NCBI RefSeq assembly: GCF_023051105.1
Contig: NZ_JALKIL010000038.1
Coordinates: 1-46,349 of the forward strand
Origin: Anaerobiospirillum sp. NML120449
GTDB lineage: Bacteria; Pseudomonadota; Gammaproteobacteria; Enterobacterales; Succinivibrionaceae
DNA length: 46,349 nt
Reading direction: 5' to 3'
Position 1 is the stretch's first letter; every line of letters begins with the position of its first letter. The translations under genes were made by a program, and so were the position numbers. Below the pieces are notes generated by a model. That model made no database searches. It was not told where the DNA came from and worked only from the letters and a program-made list of their open reading frames with translations. Shown here piece after piece: positions 28,829 to 36,810 of the stretch.

Positions 28829-29584
28829 ATGCGTCTTTCTCTGATCCGGCTGCTGGGCACTCTGGCTGCAGCTGCCACTGTCTCTTCAGTAATGCTCATG
28901 CCTCAGGCTCTGGCCGTAGAGTCATTCAGCGCCGCCAAACGTGTCCTGCCTGGTATTTACCAGCAGCTGGACAAGGAATTTGGCAATACCTCTACAATCT
29001 ACTGTGGCTGTGATATCAGCTATAAGAAGAGCGGCAAGAAAGTACGCTGGTCTGTCGATCTCGACAGCTGCGGCTACAAGGTACGCAAGAATAAGGAACG
29101 CGCCAGCCGCATTGAAGTTGAGCATGTGATGTCCGCATGGGAATTTGGCCACCAGCTCAAATGCTGGCGCGATGGCGGACGCAAGAACTGTGGCGATGTA
29201 AAGCAGTTTGACCTGATGGAAGGTGATCTGCACAATCTCTATCCAGCCATTGGCGAGGTCAATGGTGACCGTGGCAACTTCCAGTTCTCTGACTGGAATG
29301 GTAAGCCATCAAAATATGGCAAATGCCAGATGGTAGTGGACTTCAAGGGCAAGCGTGCCCAGCCACCAGTTGAGGCCCGTGGCCCAATCGCCCGCGCCCA
29401 CCTGTACATGGCCGATCAATATAAAATCCGCCTTGCAGATCAGCAAAAGAAGCTCTATCTTGCCTGGGACAAGATGTACCCTGCCACTAAGATGGAGTGC
29501 CGCCGCAATGAGCTCATCACCCGCGAGCAGGGCAATGACAATCCATATGTAACCGCAAGCTGCCGTCTGTCCTCAGGCAAGTAG
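28829..29584 (+). CDS. endA: Endonuclease I (periplasmic/secreted nuclease)
   Basis: A 251-residue non-specific DNA (and RNA) endonuclease of the EndA/Vvn/NucM family, exported to the periplasm or outside. Signal peptide 1-29 (ending PQALA, then VESF). The active site is complete: Glu98-His99 (RIEVEHVMSAW), Arg118 (DGGRKNC), Asn145 with GEVNGDRGNF, and DLHNLYPAIGE. The paired cysteines (YCGC, SCGY, KCW, KNC, GKC, MEC, ASC) match E. coli EndA closely, as does the C-terminal RELI..QGNDNPYVT block. The ATG follows CAAGAGG. It lies 723 bases after its inactive paralogue on the same strand, so the pair arose by tandem duplication. Likely use: breaking down extracellular DNA or limiting incoming DNA. 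Confidence 0.95.
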   Translation: MRLSLIRLLGTLAAAATVSSVMLMPQALAVESFSAAKRVLPGIYQQLDKEFGNTSTIYCGCDISYKKSGKKVRWSVDLDSCGYKVRKNKERASRIEVEHVMSAWEFGHQLKCWRDGGRKNCGDVKQFDLMEGDLHNLYPAIGEVNGDRGNFQFSDWNGKPSKYGKCQMVVDFKGKRAQPPVEARGPIARAHLYMADQYKIRLADQQKKLYLAWDKMYPATKMECRRNELITREQGNDNPYVTASCRLSSGK

Positions 29585-30412
29585 CCGCCCCGACCGGCAT
29601 AACCACCACTAACTCAAGCTCCGGCAAGCCGGGCCATGACAGCCTGCCCTGCAACCCTCAACACCAGCTCATGTCCTCCAGACATACAGCACCGCAAGCT
29701 CAGGCACTGAAGAACTGCAGTACCGCATGCTCGACCACTTAATACCTGCAGCACCGCATGCTCAGGCAATTATGACCTGCAAGACCATAGCGCAATGCAT
29801 GGAGCTCAGAGCCTGCAGCTGCCCCAGGACGCCCTGGCTGGCCAGCCTCATTAGCATTGTGAAAGAGAATACCTGGCAATTCATGCACTGTCTGGCCGGG
29901 ACGTCAGTGCTGTCAGGTATGGAGGCCAGTGCTGCCTTACCTGACAGCAAGTGGCCGGAAAGGCTCTTTGGGCGGACAGACGATATTGATTATTGCTGCA
30001 GGACGTTTCCAGATGTCTGAACTGATGTCAGCCGGGCACAGGCACCAGGCTATGCCCTGTTGTGTCTGGCAAGCTACACCATGGCCATCACTGGCCCGGT
30101 ATGAGCAAGACCAGGTCCTGCGCCTCTGTCTGTTACCTGTCCTTACCTGCTGGTGCAGCTGCCGGTCCCGTGGAGCGATTATTCGTTTGCAGAGCGTTGG
30201 GAGAAGGACCTGAGGTGCATCTTACCTGGGGCCATGGGCTCTTCGCCCGTGGGCATGAACTGTTTTCCTGCGGGCATGGGCATGACCTGTTTTCCTGTGG
30301 GCATGGGCATGAGCATAGGCATTGGGCACAGTGATGGTTATGGTACTTATGCTGGTGCTGATGCTGGCGATGGTGCCGGTGCTGTCAGTGACGATTAGTG
30401 AACAAAAGAGAA
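29585..30412. other. Gene-free region upstream of rsmE
   Basis: Contains imperfect repeats with CTGCAGCACCGCATGCTC (29690-29765) and a GGGCATG-rich repeat (30240-30320). A Gly/Met-rich open frame (30153-30398) spans the latter but has no ribosome binding site. No gene supported. Confidence 0.55.
30240..30320. repeat. GGGCATG / CTGTTTTCCTG repeat
   Basis: The pattern GTGGGCATGAACTGTTTTCC is repeated with an expanded GGGCATGGGCATGACC unit. Period 21-27 bp, about three copies. Confidence 0.75.
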
Positions 30413-31183
30413 ATGAGAATACCCAGAATTTATGATGCTGCCATGCCAGATCAGGCTGGAGCCGAGCTGGAGCTAGATGACTTTGGTGCCAGCCATGTAA
30501 GCCGTGTGCTGCGCCTCAAGCCTGGCGACAGTATCAGGCTTTTTGATGGCAGGGGTAATGAGTATTTAAGTGAGCTTACAGTTACAGGCAAGAAGACTGT
30601 GGCCATGCTTAAGGAAAAGCTCGGCCATAATGTCGAAAGCCCTGTTGAGGTAGAGCTGGTGCAGGTCATCAGCCGTGGCGACCGCATGGAATTTACCCTG
30701 CAAAAGGCCGTAGAGCTGGGCATCAGCCGCATTATTCCCCTGACCTCAGAGCGCTGCGGCGTCAAACTCGATGCCGACCGTGCCGCCAAAAAGACTGAAA
30801 GCTGGCAGCGTATTGCCATTGCTGCCTGCGAGCAGTGCGGCCGTAATGTAGTACCTCCAGTCGAACCTCTGCAGTCCCTGAGTTCCTTTGTAAACTCCCA
30901 TCAGGCATCTTCAGGTGATGATGCCTCTTCATGTCCTGTTGATGAGCAGGGCTTTATCAACCTGACTCTCGACCCGGGAGCAGGACGCAGACTTACCCAG
31001 CTGCCTGTAAGTGGCAAATACCGTTTGCTTATAGGACCTGAGGGTGGCTTTACTGCTGATGAGGTGGAGCTTGCCCGCAAGGCAGGCTTTACCGGAATTA
31101 CTCTGGGCCCGCGCATTTTAAGAACAGAAACAGCTGCCCTGGTATGCCTGTCCATTTTAGGATGCACCATGGGTGACCTTTAA
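30413..31183 (+). CDS. rsmE: 16S rRNA (uracil-1498-N3)-methyltransferase RsmE
   Basis: Methylates U1498 of 16S rRNA at N3 using S-adenosylmethionine, in the cytoplasm on the assembled 30S subunit. About 256 residues. Seen: the N-terminal PUA-like domain (MRIPRIYD...SHVSRVLRLKPGD..LFDG), then the SPOUT knot with SRGDRMEFTLQKAVELGI, SERCGVKLD, WQRIAIAACEQCGRN, LLIGPEGGF and TLGPRILRTETAA, in the same order as E. coli RsmE. The start at 30413 is chosen because the family begins MRIPRIY; the in-frame GTG five codons earlier has no better ribosome binding site, and AAAGAGA before 30413 is weak. A low-complexity insert (QASSGDDASSCPVDEQG) sits before the knot. Confidence 0.96.
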   Translation: MRIPRIYDAAMPDQAGAELELDDFGASHVSRVLRLKPGDSIRLFDGRGNEYLSELTVTGKKTVAMLKEKLGHNVESPVEVELVQVISRGDRMEFTLQKAVELGISRIIPLTSERCGVKLDADRAAKKTESWQRIAIAACEQCGRNVVPPVEPLQSLSSFVNSHQASSGDDASSCPVDEQGFINLTLDPGAGRRLTQLPVSGKYRLLIGPEGGFTADEVELARKAGFTGITLGPRILRTETAALVCLSILGCTMGDL

Positions 31184-32644
31184 AGTGCAGGGCTACCTGC
31201 AGAACACGCCTTAAAATACGCTCTGTAAAACAGTATGTGAGATTGTTTTATAATCTCAGCCCTGCAGCAAGTGACTGTCCATAATTGCAGCGATTGAACC
31301 TCAGGCCGAATTCATAAGGCCCTGACCATCAAACCGCACGCGTTACTGCCGCCTCATGCACAGACTTACTATTCCCATGCAGCACCCATGCAGCATCAGC
31401 CACGCAGGCATGCAGAGCCTATGCGGCAGCAGCCCTCAGGCATGCAGCGCCCCATGCGGCAACCGATGCGGCAGTCATGCCGGGATTGAGAGCATTAGCT
31501 CATGAGTTCTCAGCCCATGCTTAATTCACATGCATTTCACAGGTTCTCAGGACATAAATCGGGTCACCAGGCCCTCGGCCGCCAGGAACAATCAGAGCCC
31601 ATGCTGAAAACAGTTACAGCACATTAAGCGGTCGGCACAGGACAGTACCAGGACCACTTTTACTGGCACTGCCAGGCGAAATGACTTCAGGCCCATTGCC
31701 ATGTGGCTGCCGCTTTCAGTGCAGTACTGGTATCCTGGCAGCACAGGCATCCTGTCAGTCTTGCTGCGACTGCAGTCTGTATGTCTTTGCCTTATGTAAG
31801 GTGATTTGTGGCTGGTGTGGCTGTGCCTGTTGATGGCGGCATGCTGGCCGCCGGGACTGCCATGCACGAGGCTCATGTACCTGATGCCAGGCTTACTTTG
31901 GGATGCTCGCCATGCCTGTGACAGCTGAAAGTTTTATTTACAAGGCATAAATGAGAGCCGTTTCCCATGGGCCACGCCCTGTCCTTTATGGAGCATGGGA
32001 CAGGTAGCGGAGCTTATTATCATGCTGTCCTGAGTATCTGTACTCCAAGGCCTCAGGGGCTATTACGGGGCAGACAGGCAGCCTGTTGCGATTATTGAGA
32101 ATTTGTCTGTATTGCGGTCTCAAAGGACCTGAATTACCCTTCCATGTCATATGCTACGACCTGTTCTTAAGGCAGGTTCCTTTATCCCCATATTTTCCCC
32201 GGGCAGCTGCTGCAGCCTGCCCCTGCCTGATGCCTGACAGCCACAAAGAGTGGCAGCCACAAGCTTCCGGCATTATGGCCCTTGCCTGCACATAAGCTGC
32301 GCCAGCGCCAGCCAAAGCTGGCCAGCTCAGCCCAACAGGCACGTACGCTGCGCAGCTCACTGCTGTCAGGCCCTGGCATTTCAGGACGTACTGCTGACTG
32401 CAGCAGGTCGTGGCCGGGATTCTGACTGCAGCAGCTCGTAGCCAGGATGCTGACTGTACGCTGCGTGCCGGGTACGGCGCCGTGGCCTAAGCCCATGGTG
32501 CTGACCTGCAGGCCGGTCACTGTGCTCTTTTGCCATGGTGTGGTTAAAGCAGAGCTGATGGCATGGGCGGGGAAAGAAACTGAACAATTATTTGTGTACA
32601 ACGGCTGCTGCCTCAGGGGAGCAGCCCCTGATACTGGTATTTTT
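31184..32644. other. 1.46-kb gene-free region upstream of queF
   Basis: It starts with a TGAGATT/AATCTCA hairpin with a T-rich loop (31237-31258), then CATGCAGC- and ATGCGGCA-type short repeats (31375-31480). Several CTGCAGCAG/GCTCGTAG near-repeats lie at 32390-32440. The last 45 bases hold the queF leader hairpins. No gene supported. Confidence 0.55.
32603..32630 (+). promoter_or_regulatory. Two mutually exclusive hairpins in front of queF
   Basis: GGCTGCT (32603-32609) can pair with AGCAGCC (32620-32626). CAGGGG (32614-32619) can pair with CCCCTG (32625-32630). The helices overlap, so only one can form. The second ends 14 bases before the ATG. There is no clear ribosome binding site. It does not fit the preQ1-I, -II or -III consensus that I know. 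Confidence 0.35.
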
Positions 32645-33466
32645 ATGACTGAATCTCAGCTTTTACTTGGCAAGGACACTTCTTACAGCGATGAATACAA
32701 TCCATCAGTGCTCTTTCCTATTGCACGAGCTCAGGGACGCAGTGACTTCACCCCTGCTGCCTTCACAGGATATGACCTGTGGCGCATTTATGAGCTGACC
32801 TGGTTAAATCCTCAGGGTCTGCCTCAGTGTCATATGGCCACCCTCAAGGTCAACTGCCAGTCTCCTTTCATCATTGAGTCCAAGAGCCTCAAGCTCTACC
32901 TGGGGTCTTTCAGCCAGACTGTATTTGCCAGCGAAAATGAGGTGCGTGACATTATCGTGCGCGATCTCAATGAAATCCTGCAGACTGAGGTTGAGGTTAA
33001 GATTCTGCCTTTAAGCGCCCGCGCCATGCCGGTAATGAACTTTGATCATCCTCTGCTTGAGCACGAGGCCGGTATTGAGGAAATGCGCTTTAAGAACTTT
33101 GAGGTTACCCCTGATCTGCTGCGCCTTATGGATAACGGTCCCCGTATTGCCGAGAGCCTTAACACCAATATCTTCCGCTCCCGCTGCCCTGTTACCGGCC
33201 AGCCTGACTACGCTTCTTTGGAAATCTCCTATGTAGGTAAGAAGATTCATCACGGCTCCCTGCTAGCCTATCTCATTTCCTACCGTCGTCACCAGGGCTT
33301 CCATGAGCAGTGTGTCGAGCGCATCTTTACTGACATCTGCAATCTCCTCAAGCCCGATGAGCTCACTGTTACCGCCTGCTTTACCCGCCGAGGCGGCATC
33401 GACATCTCTCCAGTGCGCTCCAACGCCCGCGTCTACGACGCCCCGGTACGCACCTCACGTCAGTAA
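32645..33466 (+). CDS. queF: NADPH-dependent 7-cyano-7-deazaguanine reductase (type II)
   Basis: Reduces preQ0 to preQ1 in queuosine tRNA modification. The 273 residues are the long, two-domain (YqcD-like) form. Seen: the NADPH/substrate motif ESKSLKLYLGSF near residue 80, the catalytic Cys in RSRCPVTGQPDYASLEISY, and a HHGSLLAYLISYRRHQGFHEQCVERIF segment followed by CFTRRGGIDISPVRSN. The start at 32645 (MTESQLLLGKDTSY) matches the family; the frame stays open 66 codons upstream but that part has no homology. No Shine-Dalgarno sequence precedes the ATG. No other queuosine gene is in the window. Confidence 0.96.
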   Translation: MTESQLLLGKDTSYSDEYNPSVLFPIARAQGRSDFTPAAFTGYDLWRIYELTWLNPQGLPQCHMATLKVNCQSPFIIESKSLKLYLGSFSQTVFASENEVRDIIVRDLNEILQTEVEVKILPLSARAMPVMNFDHPLLEHEAGIEEMRFKNFEVTPDLLRLMDNGPRIAESLNTNIFRSRCPVTGQPDYASLEISYVGKKIHHGSLLAYLISYRRHQGFHEQCVERIFTDICNLLKPDELTVTACFTRRGGIDISPVRSNARVYDAPVRTSRQ

Positions 33467-34031
33467 GCACAGGGCACAGAGCACAGCCAGATCAGGGCAT
33501 ATCCTGCCTGCACTGCGCCCGCTTCATCCATGGGACACGGCAGGCAAGGCCCCCATGCCCGGCCGCACTGCAGGCCCGCATGGTCTGCCCTCATGCCCCA
33601 GTTGCCATGAAGAGCGCTCCCTGGTTGAAAACAGCCCCTGCAGCGCCTGTAACCGCCTGTCACGTATGTCATGGCAGCCTGCGGCTGCCTGAGCATGCCA
33701 GGGCATCTTCATGCCGGGCGGCTGCATCTGCATGCCCGCCGTCTTCATGCCGGGCGGCTGCATCTGCATGCCCGCCGTCTTCATGCCGGGCAGATGCATA
33801 TGCATGCCGGGCGGCTGCATCTGCATGCCCGCCGTCTTCATGCCGGGCGGCTGCATCTGCATGCCCGCCGTCTTCATGCCGGGCAGATGCATATGCATGC
33901 CGGGCGGCATGCGGCGCACCTTACGCAGCTTATGCTGCCTGATGTGGCAAGCTTGTCCTTCAGGGCGTCATGAGGCCCAGGTGCTGCGCTTAAGGTGATA
34001 TACTGACGTCAGTGATATGAATGAATTTCAA
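33467..34031. other. Gene-free region after queF with a higher-order repeat
   Basis: Dominated by the 93-bp higher-order repeat at 33710-33895. Open frames on both strands across it are a consequence of repeat lengths that are multiples of three. Confidence 0.55.
33710..33906. repeat. Higher-order repeat: (36+36+21 bp) x 2
   Basis: The 36-bp unit CATGCCGGGCGGCTGCATCT plus GCATGCCCGCCGTCTT starts at 33710, 33746, 33803 and 33839. A 21-bp short unit, CATGCCGGGCAGATGCATAT plus G, starts at 33782 and 33875. The two 93-bp blocks (33710-33802, 33803-33895) appear identical, followed by a partial unit. All lengths are multiples of three. Confidence 0.95.
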
Positions 34032-34071
34032 ATGAGCCTCCCTGGCTGTGCCCGGGAGGCTCATTTTTTTG
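34032..34071 (+). terminator. Strong terminator between queF and ppnN
   Basis: GAGCCTCCC and GGGAGGCTC pair (11 bp including the flanking AT) and are followed by seven T. It is 570 bases past queF, beyond the repeat array, so it may end a long queF 3'UTR or a short separate transcript. Confidence 0.93.
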
Positions 34072-34184
34072 TTGCAGCTCACATCGTGAGCATGACGGGG
34101 CGGAATTTTGTGCAGTTTTTACCTTTTTGTCTATTTGCGTAAACAAAATCACGCTAAGATGAAGTTCTGCACTGCAGTTTTACG

Positions 34185-34305
34185 GGGCCGTTTGGCCCAT
34201 GAACGCGGTTAGGACGCAGGGCTTGTCTGTGATGGAGCCCGTTGTGTAACCGCACTGGTATTTTTCCTGGCCTGTGGCCGGGTATGACTCTGCTGTTATG
34301 GCAGT
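34185..34305 (+). promoter_or_regulatory. Structured 5' leader of ppnN
   Basis: Four stem-loops in series: GGGCC/GGCCC (34185-34198); GCGGTT/AACCGC enclosing GGGCT/AGCCC with a near-symmetric internal loop (34205-34253); CCTGGCC/GGCCGGG (34266-34282); and CTGC/GCAG (about 34291-34305). A T5 run lies between the second and third. Not a riboswitch class I recognise. Confidence 0.4.
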
Positions 34306-34317
34306 AAGCGGGTAATT

Positions 34318-35688
34318 ATGGGAGTACATATTGTCTGGCCTGAAGGAGATATGGCTCTGCTCACTCAGATTGAGGCAGATCTTATTTCCTTAAAATCCAA
34401 GGGAGAGCTCTACGATTTATACCGTAACTGCTCTCTTGCAGTATTGAACAGCGGCAACCTGACCGACAACTCCAAAGAGCTGCTGGATAACTACCAGAGC
34501 TTTGAAATCAATGTGGTGCGCAATGAGCGAGGCCTTAAGCTTGAGCTGATTAACCCTCCTGAGTCAGCCATTGTCGAAGGCAAGGTTATCAAGACTCTGC
34601 AAAATCACCTCTACTCAGTACTGCGTGATATTGTGCAGATTGGTGTCAATCAGGACAGCACTCTTCCTGCTGATCCGCGTGAGCGCAGTGCTTGGATTAC
34701 CAATGAAATCTTCAAGAGTCTGCGTTCGGCTCATGCCATGGTTGCCAACCAGTCTCCGAATCTGGCTGTATGCTGGGGTGGTCACGCCATTTCTGACGAG
34801 GAGTTCTCCTATGCATACAATGTAGGACGCGCCCTGGGTCTGCGTGGTATTGATATCTGCACCGGATGTGGTCCAGGTATTATGGAAGCTCCTATGCAGG
34901 GCTCCCTTGACGGTCATGCCCGTCAGGACAATGCCGCTCAGTGTGAACGTATCGGTCTTACCGAGCCGTCCATTATTGCCGCTGAACCGCCTAATCCATT
35001 TGTTTCCAAGCTGGTAATCATGCCGGACATTGAAAAGCGCCTTGAGGCCTTTGTCCGTCTTGGCCACGTGCTGCTGGTATTCCCGGGCGGTCCTGGTACA
35101 GCCGAAGAACTGCTCTATATTCTGGGCATCAAGCTGTGCAATGAAAACCGCCACAACACCCTGCCTATCATTCTGACCGGCAACAAAAACTCCAGGCCTT
35201 ACTTTGATGCCATTGACGAGTTTCTTCTTCATTGCTTTGGTGATGAAATCCGCCGTCACTACACCATCATCATTGATGATCCTGAGGCTGTAGCCAATAC
35301 TGTCTCCGAGGGCATGAAGACCATTTACGAGCACCGCTCACTTATTCATGAGTCCTACTGCTACAACTGGTCTCTGTATATCCCTGATGAGCTGCAGAAT
35401 CCTTTTGATGTAACCCATGAGAGCATGGCCGCACTCAACCTTTCCAAAGATCAGGAGCCATATCTGCTCGCTGCCAGTCTGCGCCGCGCCTTCTCAGGCA
35501 TCGTAACCGGTAATGTAAAGGAATACGGTATCAGACAGGTAGCAAAGAACGGCCCGTTCAAGCTCCATGGTGACCGTGACATTATCGAATACATGGGCAA
35601 GCTCATGTCTGACTTTATAAGCCAGGGACGTATCCTGCTCTCTCAGAAGGATTATGTGCCTTGCTACGAGTTTGAAGCCCGCAAGTAA
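34318..35688 (+). CDS. ppnN: Pyrimidine/purine nucleotide 5'-monophosphate nucleosidase (LOG family)
   Basis: Splits nucleoside 5'-monophosphates into base and ribose-5-phosphate for nucleotide salvage; the E. coli enzyme (formerly YgdH) is regulated by (p)ppGpp. The 456 residues match the E. coli length (454). Seen: the N-terminal family block RNCSLAVLNSGNLTDNSKELL, the central LOG domain with CWGGHAISDEEF, GIDICTGCGPGIMEAPMQG, TEPSIIAAEPPNPFVSKL, MPDIEKRLEAFVRLGHVLLV and the signature FPGGPGTAEELLYILG, and the C-terminal domain with LRRAFSGIVTGNVKEYGIR. The start at 34318 is preferred because the 11 residues before MALLTQIE align with E. coli. A second ATG at 34351 has AAGGAG only 2 bases away, too close to be a good site. 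Confidence 0.96.
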   Translation: MGVHIVWPEGDMALLTQIEADLISLKSKGELYDLYRNCSLAVLNSGNLTDNSKELLDNYQSFEINVVRNERGLKLELINPPESAIVEGKVIKTLQNHLYSVLRDIVQIGVNQDSTLPADPRERSAWITNEIFKSLRSAHAMVANQSPNLAVCWGGHAISDEEFSYAYNVGRALGLRGIDICTGCGPGIMEAPMQGSLDGHARQDNAAQCERIGLTEPSIIAAEPPNPFVSKLVIMPDIEKRLEAFVRLGHVLLVFPGGPGTAEELLYILGIKLCNENRHNTLPIILTGNKNSRPYFDAIDEFLLHCFGDEIRRHYTIIIDDPEAVANTVSEGMKTIYEHRSLIHESYCYNWSLYIPDELQNPFDVTHESMAALNLSKDQEPYLLAASLRRAFSGIVTGNVKEYGIRQVAKNGPFKLHGDRDIIEYMGKLMSDFISQGRILLSQKDYVPCYEFEARK

Positions 35689-35951
35689 CCATAAGTGCCC
35701 CGGTCCACCAGGCCCGTAAGGCCCCATAAGTCCAGGCATACACGGCCCATCAGCCCCCTGTAACTCCTGGGCTGCCCAGCCCGGCAGGCCTATGGCAGCA
35801 AGCTGCAGCATGGCCGTCACCTGCTGCCCCTTGAAGCTCACCGGGCCAGCCCCCTGACAGCCGGCCATGCAGTCGGCCAGTGTGGTTGGCTGCAGCCGAC
35901 ATGGCACAGGAGACGCCAGGCAGCACTGACTTCCGGACCAGCATTCCGGCT

Positions 35952-36001
35952 CAACGGCTCTGCCCTGATACTCTTTCAGGTGCAGGGCCGTTGCTTTTTT
36001 A
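35952..36001 (+). terminator. Terminator downstream of ppnN
   Basis: CAACGGC/GCCGTTG outer stem, inner CTGCCCTGA/TCAGGTGCAG stem with one bulge, then C and T6. Strong Rho-independent form, about 265 bases past the ppnN stop. Confidence 0.92.
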
Positions 36002-36210
36002 ACAGCACTGCAGCCAGGCCATGACCGGAGCAGCCCGTACCAGCCTGGCCCCGCCTTGCCCGCCCCCGCATTGCCAGGAGCAGCTTTGCCCTGGTTACCT
36101 GGCAATTGCTCCGAGAAGCCAACCAGTTGCCCTGCCACATTAGCGTCCCTGCACACATCTTTTTTGGCCCCGGCATAAAAGCTGGCCAGAGCCGCCAATC
36201 AAGGCAGCTC

Positions 36211-36322
36211 TGACCGCCATGCTGGCTGTGTGCAGTGCTGACCGCCTGGCTGGCTGTGTGCAATGCTGACCGCCTGGCTGGCTGTGTGCAATGCTGACCG
36301 CCTGGCTGGCTGTGTGCAGTGC
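36211..36322. repeat. 28-bp tandem repeat, 4 copies
   Basis: TGACCGCCTGGCTGGCTGTG plus TGCAATGC, with starts at 36211, 36239, 36267 and 36295. The first unit is degenerate (CCATGCTGG). Confidence 0.95.
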
Positions 36323-36467
36323 TGATTGGCAAGGACGCAATTGAGTGTGCTGCAGTTGCTCTTGCTGTGCAAAGTCATGAAGCTTAATGATCATGACCTG
36401 GGATCATTGCGGCTCATGAGGGGAGGCTTATGAACAATTACAGGGCAATAAGCATACAGAGATCACA

Positions 36468-36539
36468 TTAGTGCGGGGTTGTTGCACTATTTTAACGCAA
36501 CAATAAAGATCACCCCCGACAACCGCACTAAAATAGTGC
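36468..36539 (+). promoter_or_regulatory. Nested inverted repeats / NtrC-like sites upstream of lysC
   Basis: TTAGTGCGG-GG-TTGT (36468-36482) is complementary to ACAACCGCACTAA (36519-36531). GCACTATTTTA (36484-36494) is complementary to TAAAATAGTGC (36529-36539). The pairings overlap by three bases, so they compete. GCACTAAAATAGTGC (36525-36539) also fits the GCAC-N7-GTGC operator of NtrC (NRI), and 36484-36498 is a half-matching second site. No sigma-54 promoter was seen between here and lysC. Confidence 0.45.
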
Positions 36540-36640
36540 CACTATTAAGAACGCCCCGTCAGGGAGCAAGTGTGCAAAACTGGTATTTATCGCAGGCATG
36601 ACCACAAATGCCATGAAATAAGGGATTGCGGGCCTTTACG

Positions 36641-36659
36641 ATAAATTTGCGCAATTTAT
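36641..36659. promoter_or_regulatory. AT-rich dyad upstream of lysC
   Basis: ATAAATT-TGCGC-AATTTAT, a perfect 7-bp inverted repeat. Possible operator; the regulator is unknown. Confidence 0.35.
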
Positions 36660-36753
36660 GTGCGCTGCTTTTTTGCGCTTGCAAGCACTTGCCTGGCGGC
36701 CTTAATATTTAATCAACTTCTCAGTTGAGTCCGTTTCAGACAAGGGATTTTTC

Positions 36754-36795
36754 ATGTCCAATAATATGGCGTGTCTCTTTTACCAGTGTAACTAA
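36754..36795 (+). CDS. Short leader ORF before lysC
   Basis: ATG-TCC-AAT-AAT-ATG-GCG... to TAA encodes 13 residues, MSNNMACLFYQCN. It has a good AAGGGA ribosome binding site 6-7 bases upstream, while lysC itself, 15 bases after the stop, has none. Translational coupling is therefore plausible. It has no lysine, threonine or methionine runs, so a classical attenuator peptide is unlikely. It could be chance. Confidence 0.35.
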   Translation: MSNNMACLFYQCN

Positions 36796-36810
36796 ATGTA
36801 TTAGATAGCT

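Larger units (their letters stand above)
35689..36753. other. Gene-free region between ppnN and lysC
   Basis: Holds the ppnN terminator (35952-36001), a 28-bp tandem repeat (36211-36322), the nested inverted repeats at 36468-36539 and a dyad at 36641-36659. No gene except the short leader frame at 36754. Confidence 0.6.

Noticed and set aside
30153..30398. 81-residue Gly/Met-rich frame before rsmE
   Set aside because: Low-complexity product of a short GGGCATG repeat without a ribosome binding site.
33710..33906. CRISPR array
   Set aside because: Repeats are directly contiguous with no unique spacers and have higher-order structure; the same applies to the arrays at 19347 and 36211. No cas gene is present.
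34200..34260. Cyclic-di-GMP (GEMM) riboswitch
   Set aside because: GGACGCAGGGC resembles the GEMM GGACGCAAAGC, but the other required segments (CAAACC, tetraloop receptor, closing strand) are missing.
34615..35334. 239-residue antisense frame within ppnN
   Set aside because: Shadow of a conserved gene; no start signals.
35494..36198. 234-residue minus-strand frame after ppnN
   Set aside because: Overlaps the ppnN 3' end antisense and runs through its terminator; Gly/Ala/Cys-rich chance translation.
36400..36810. Lysine riboswitch upstream of lysC
   Set aside because: None of the conserved lysine-aptamer segments are visible; the region instead shows simple inverted repeats.
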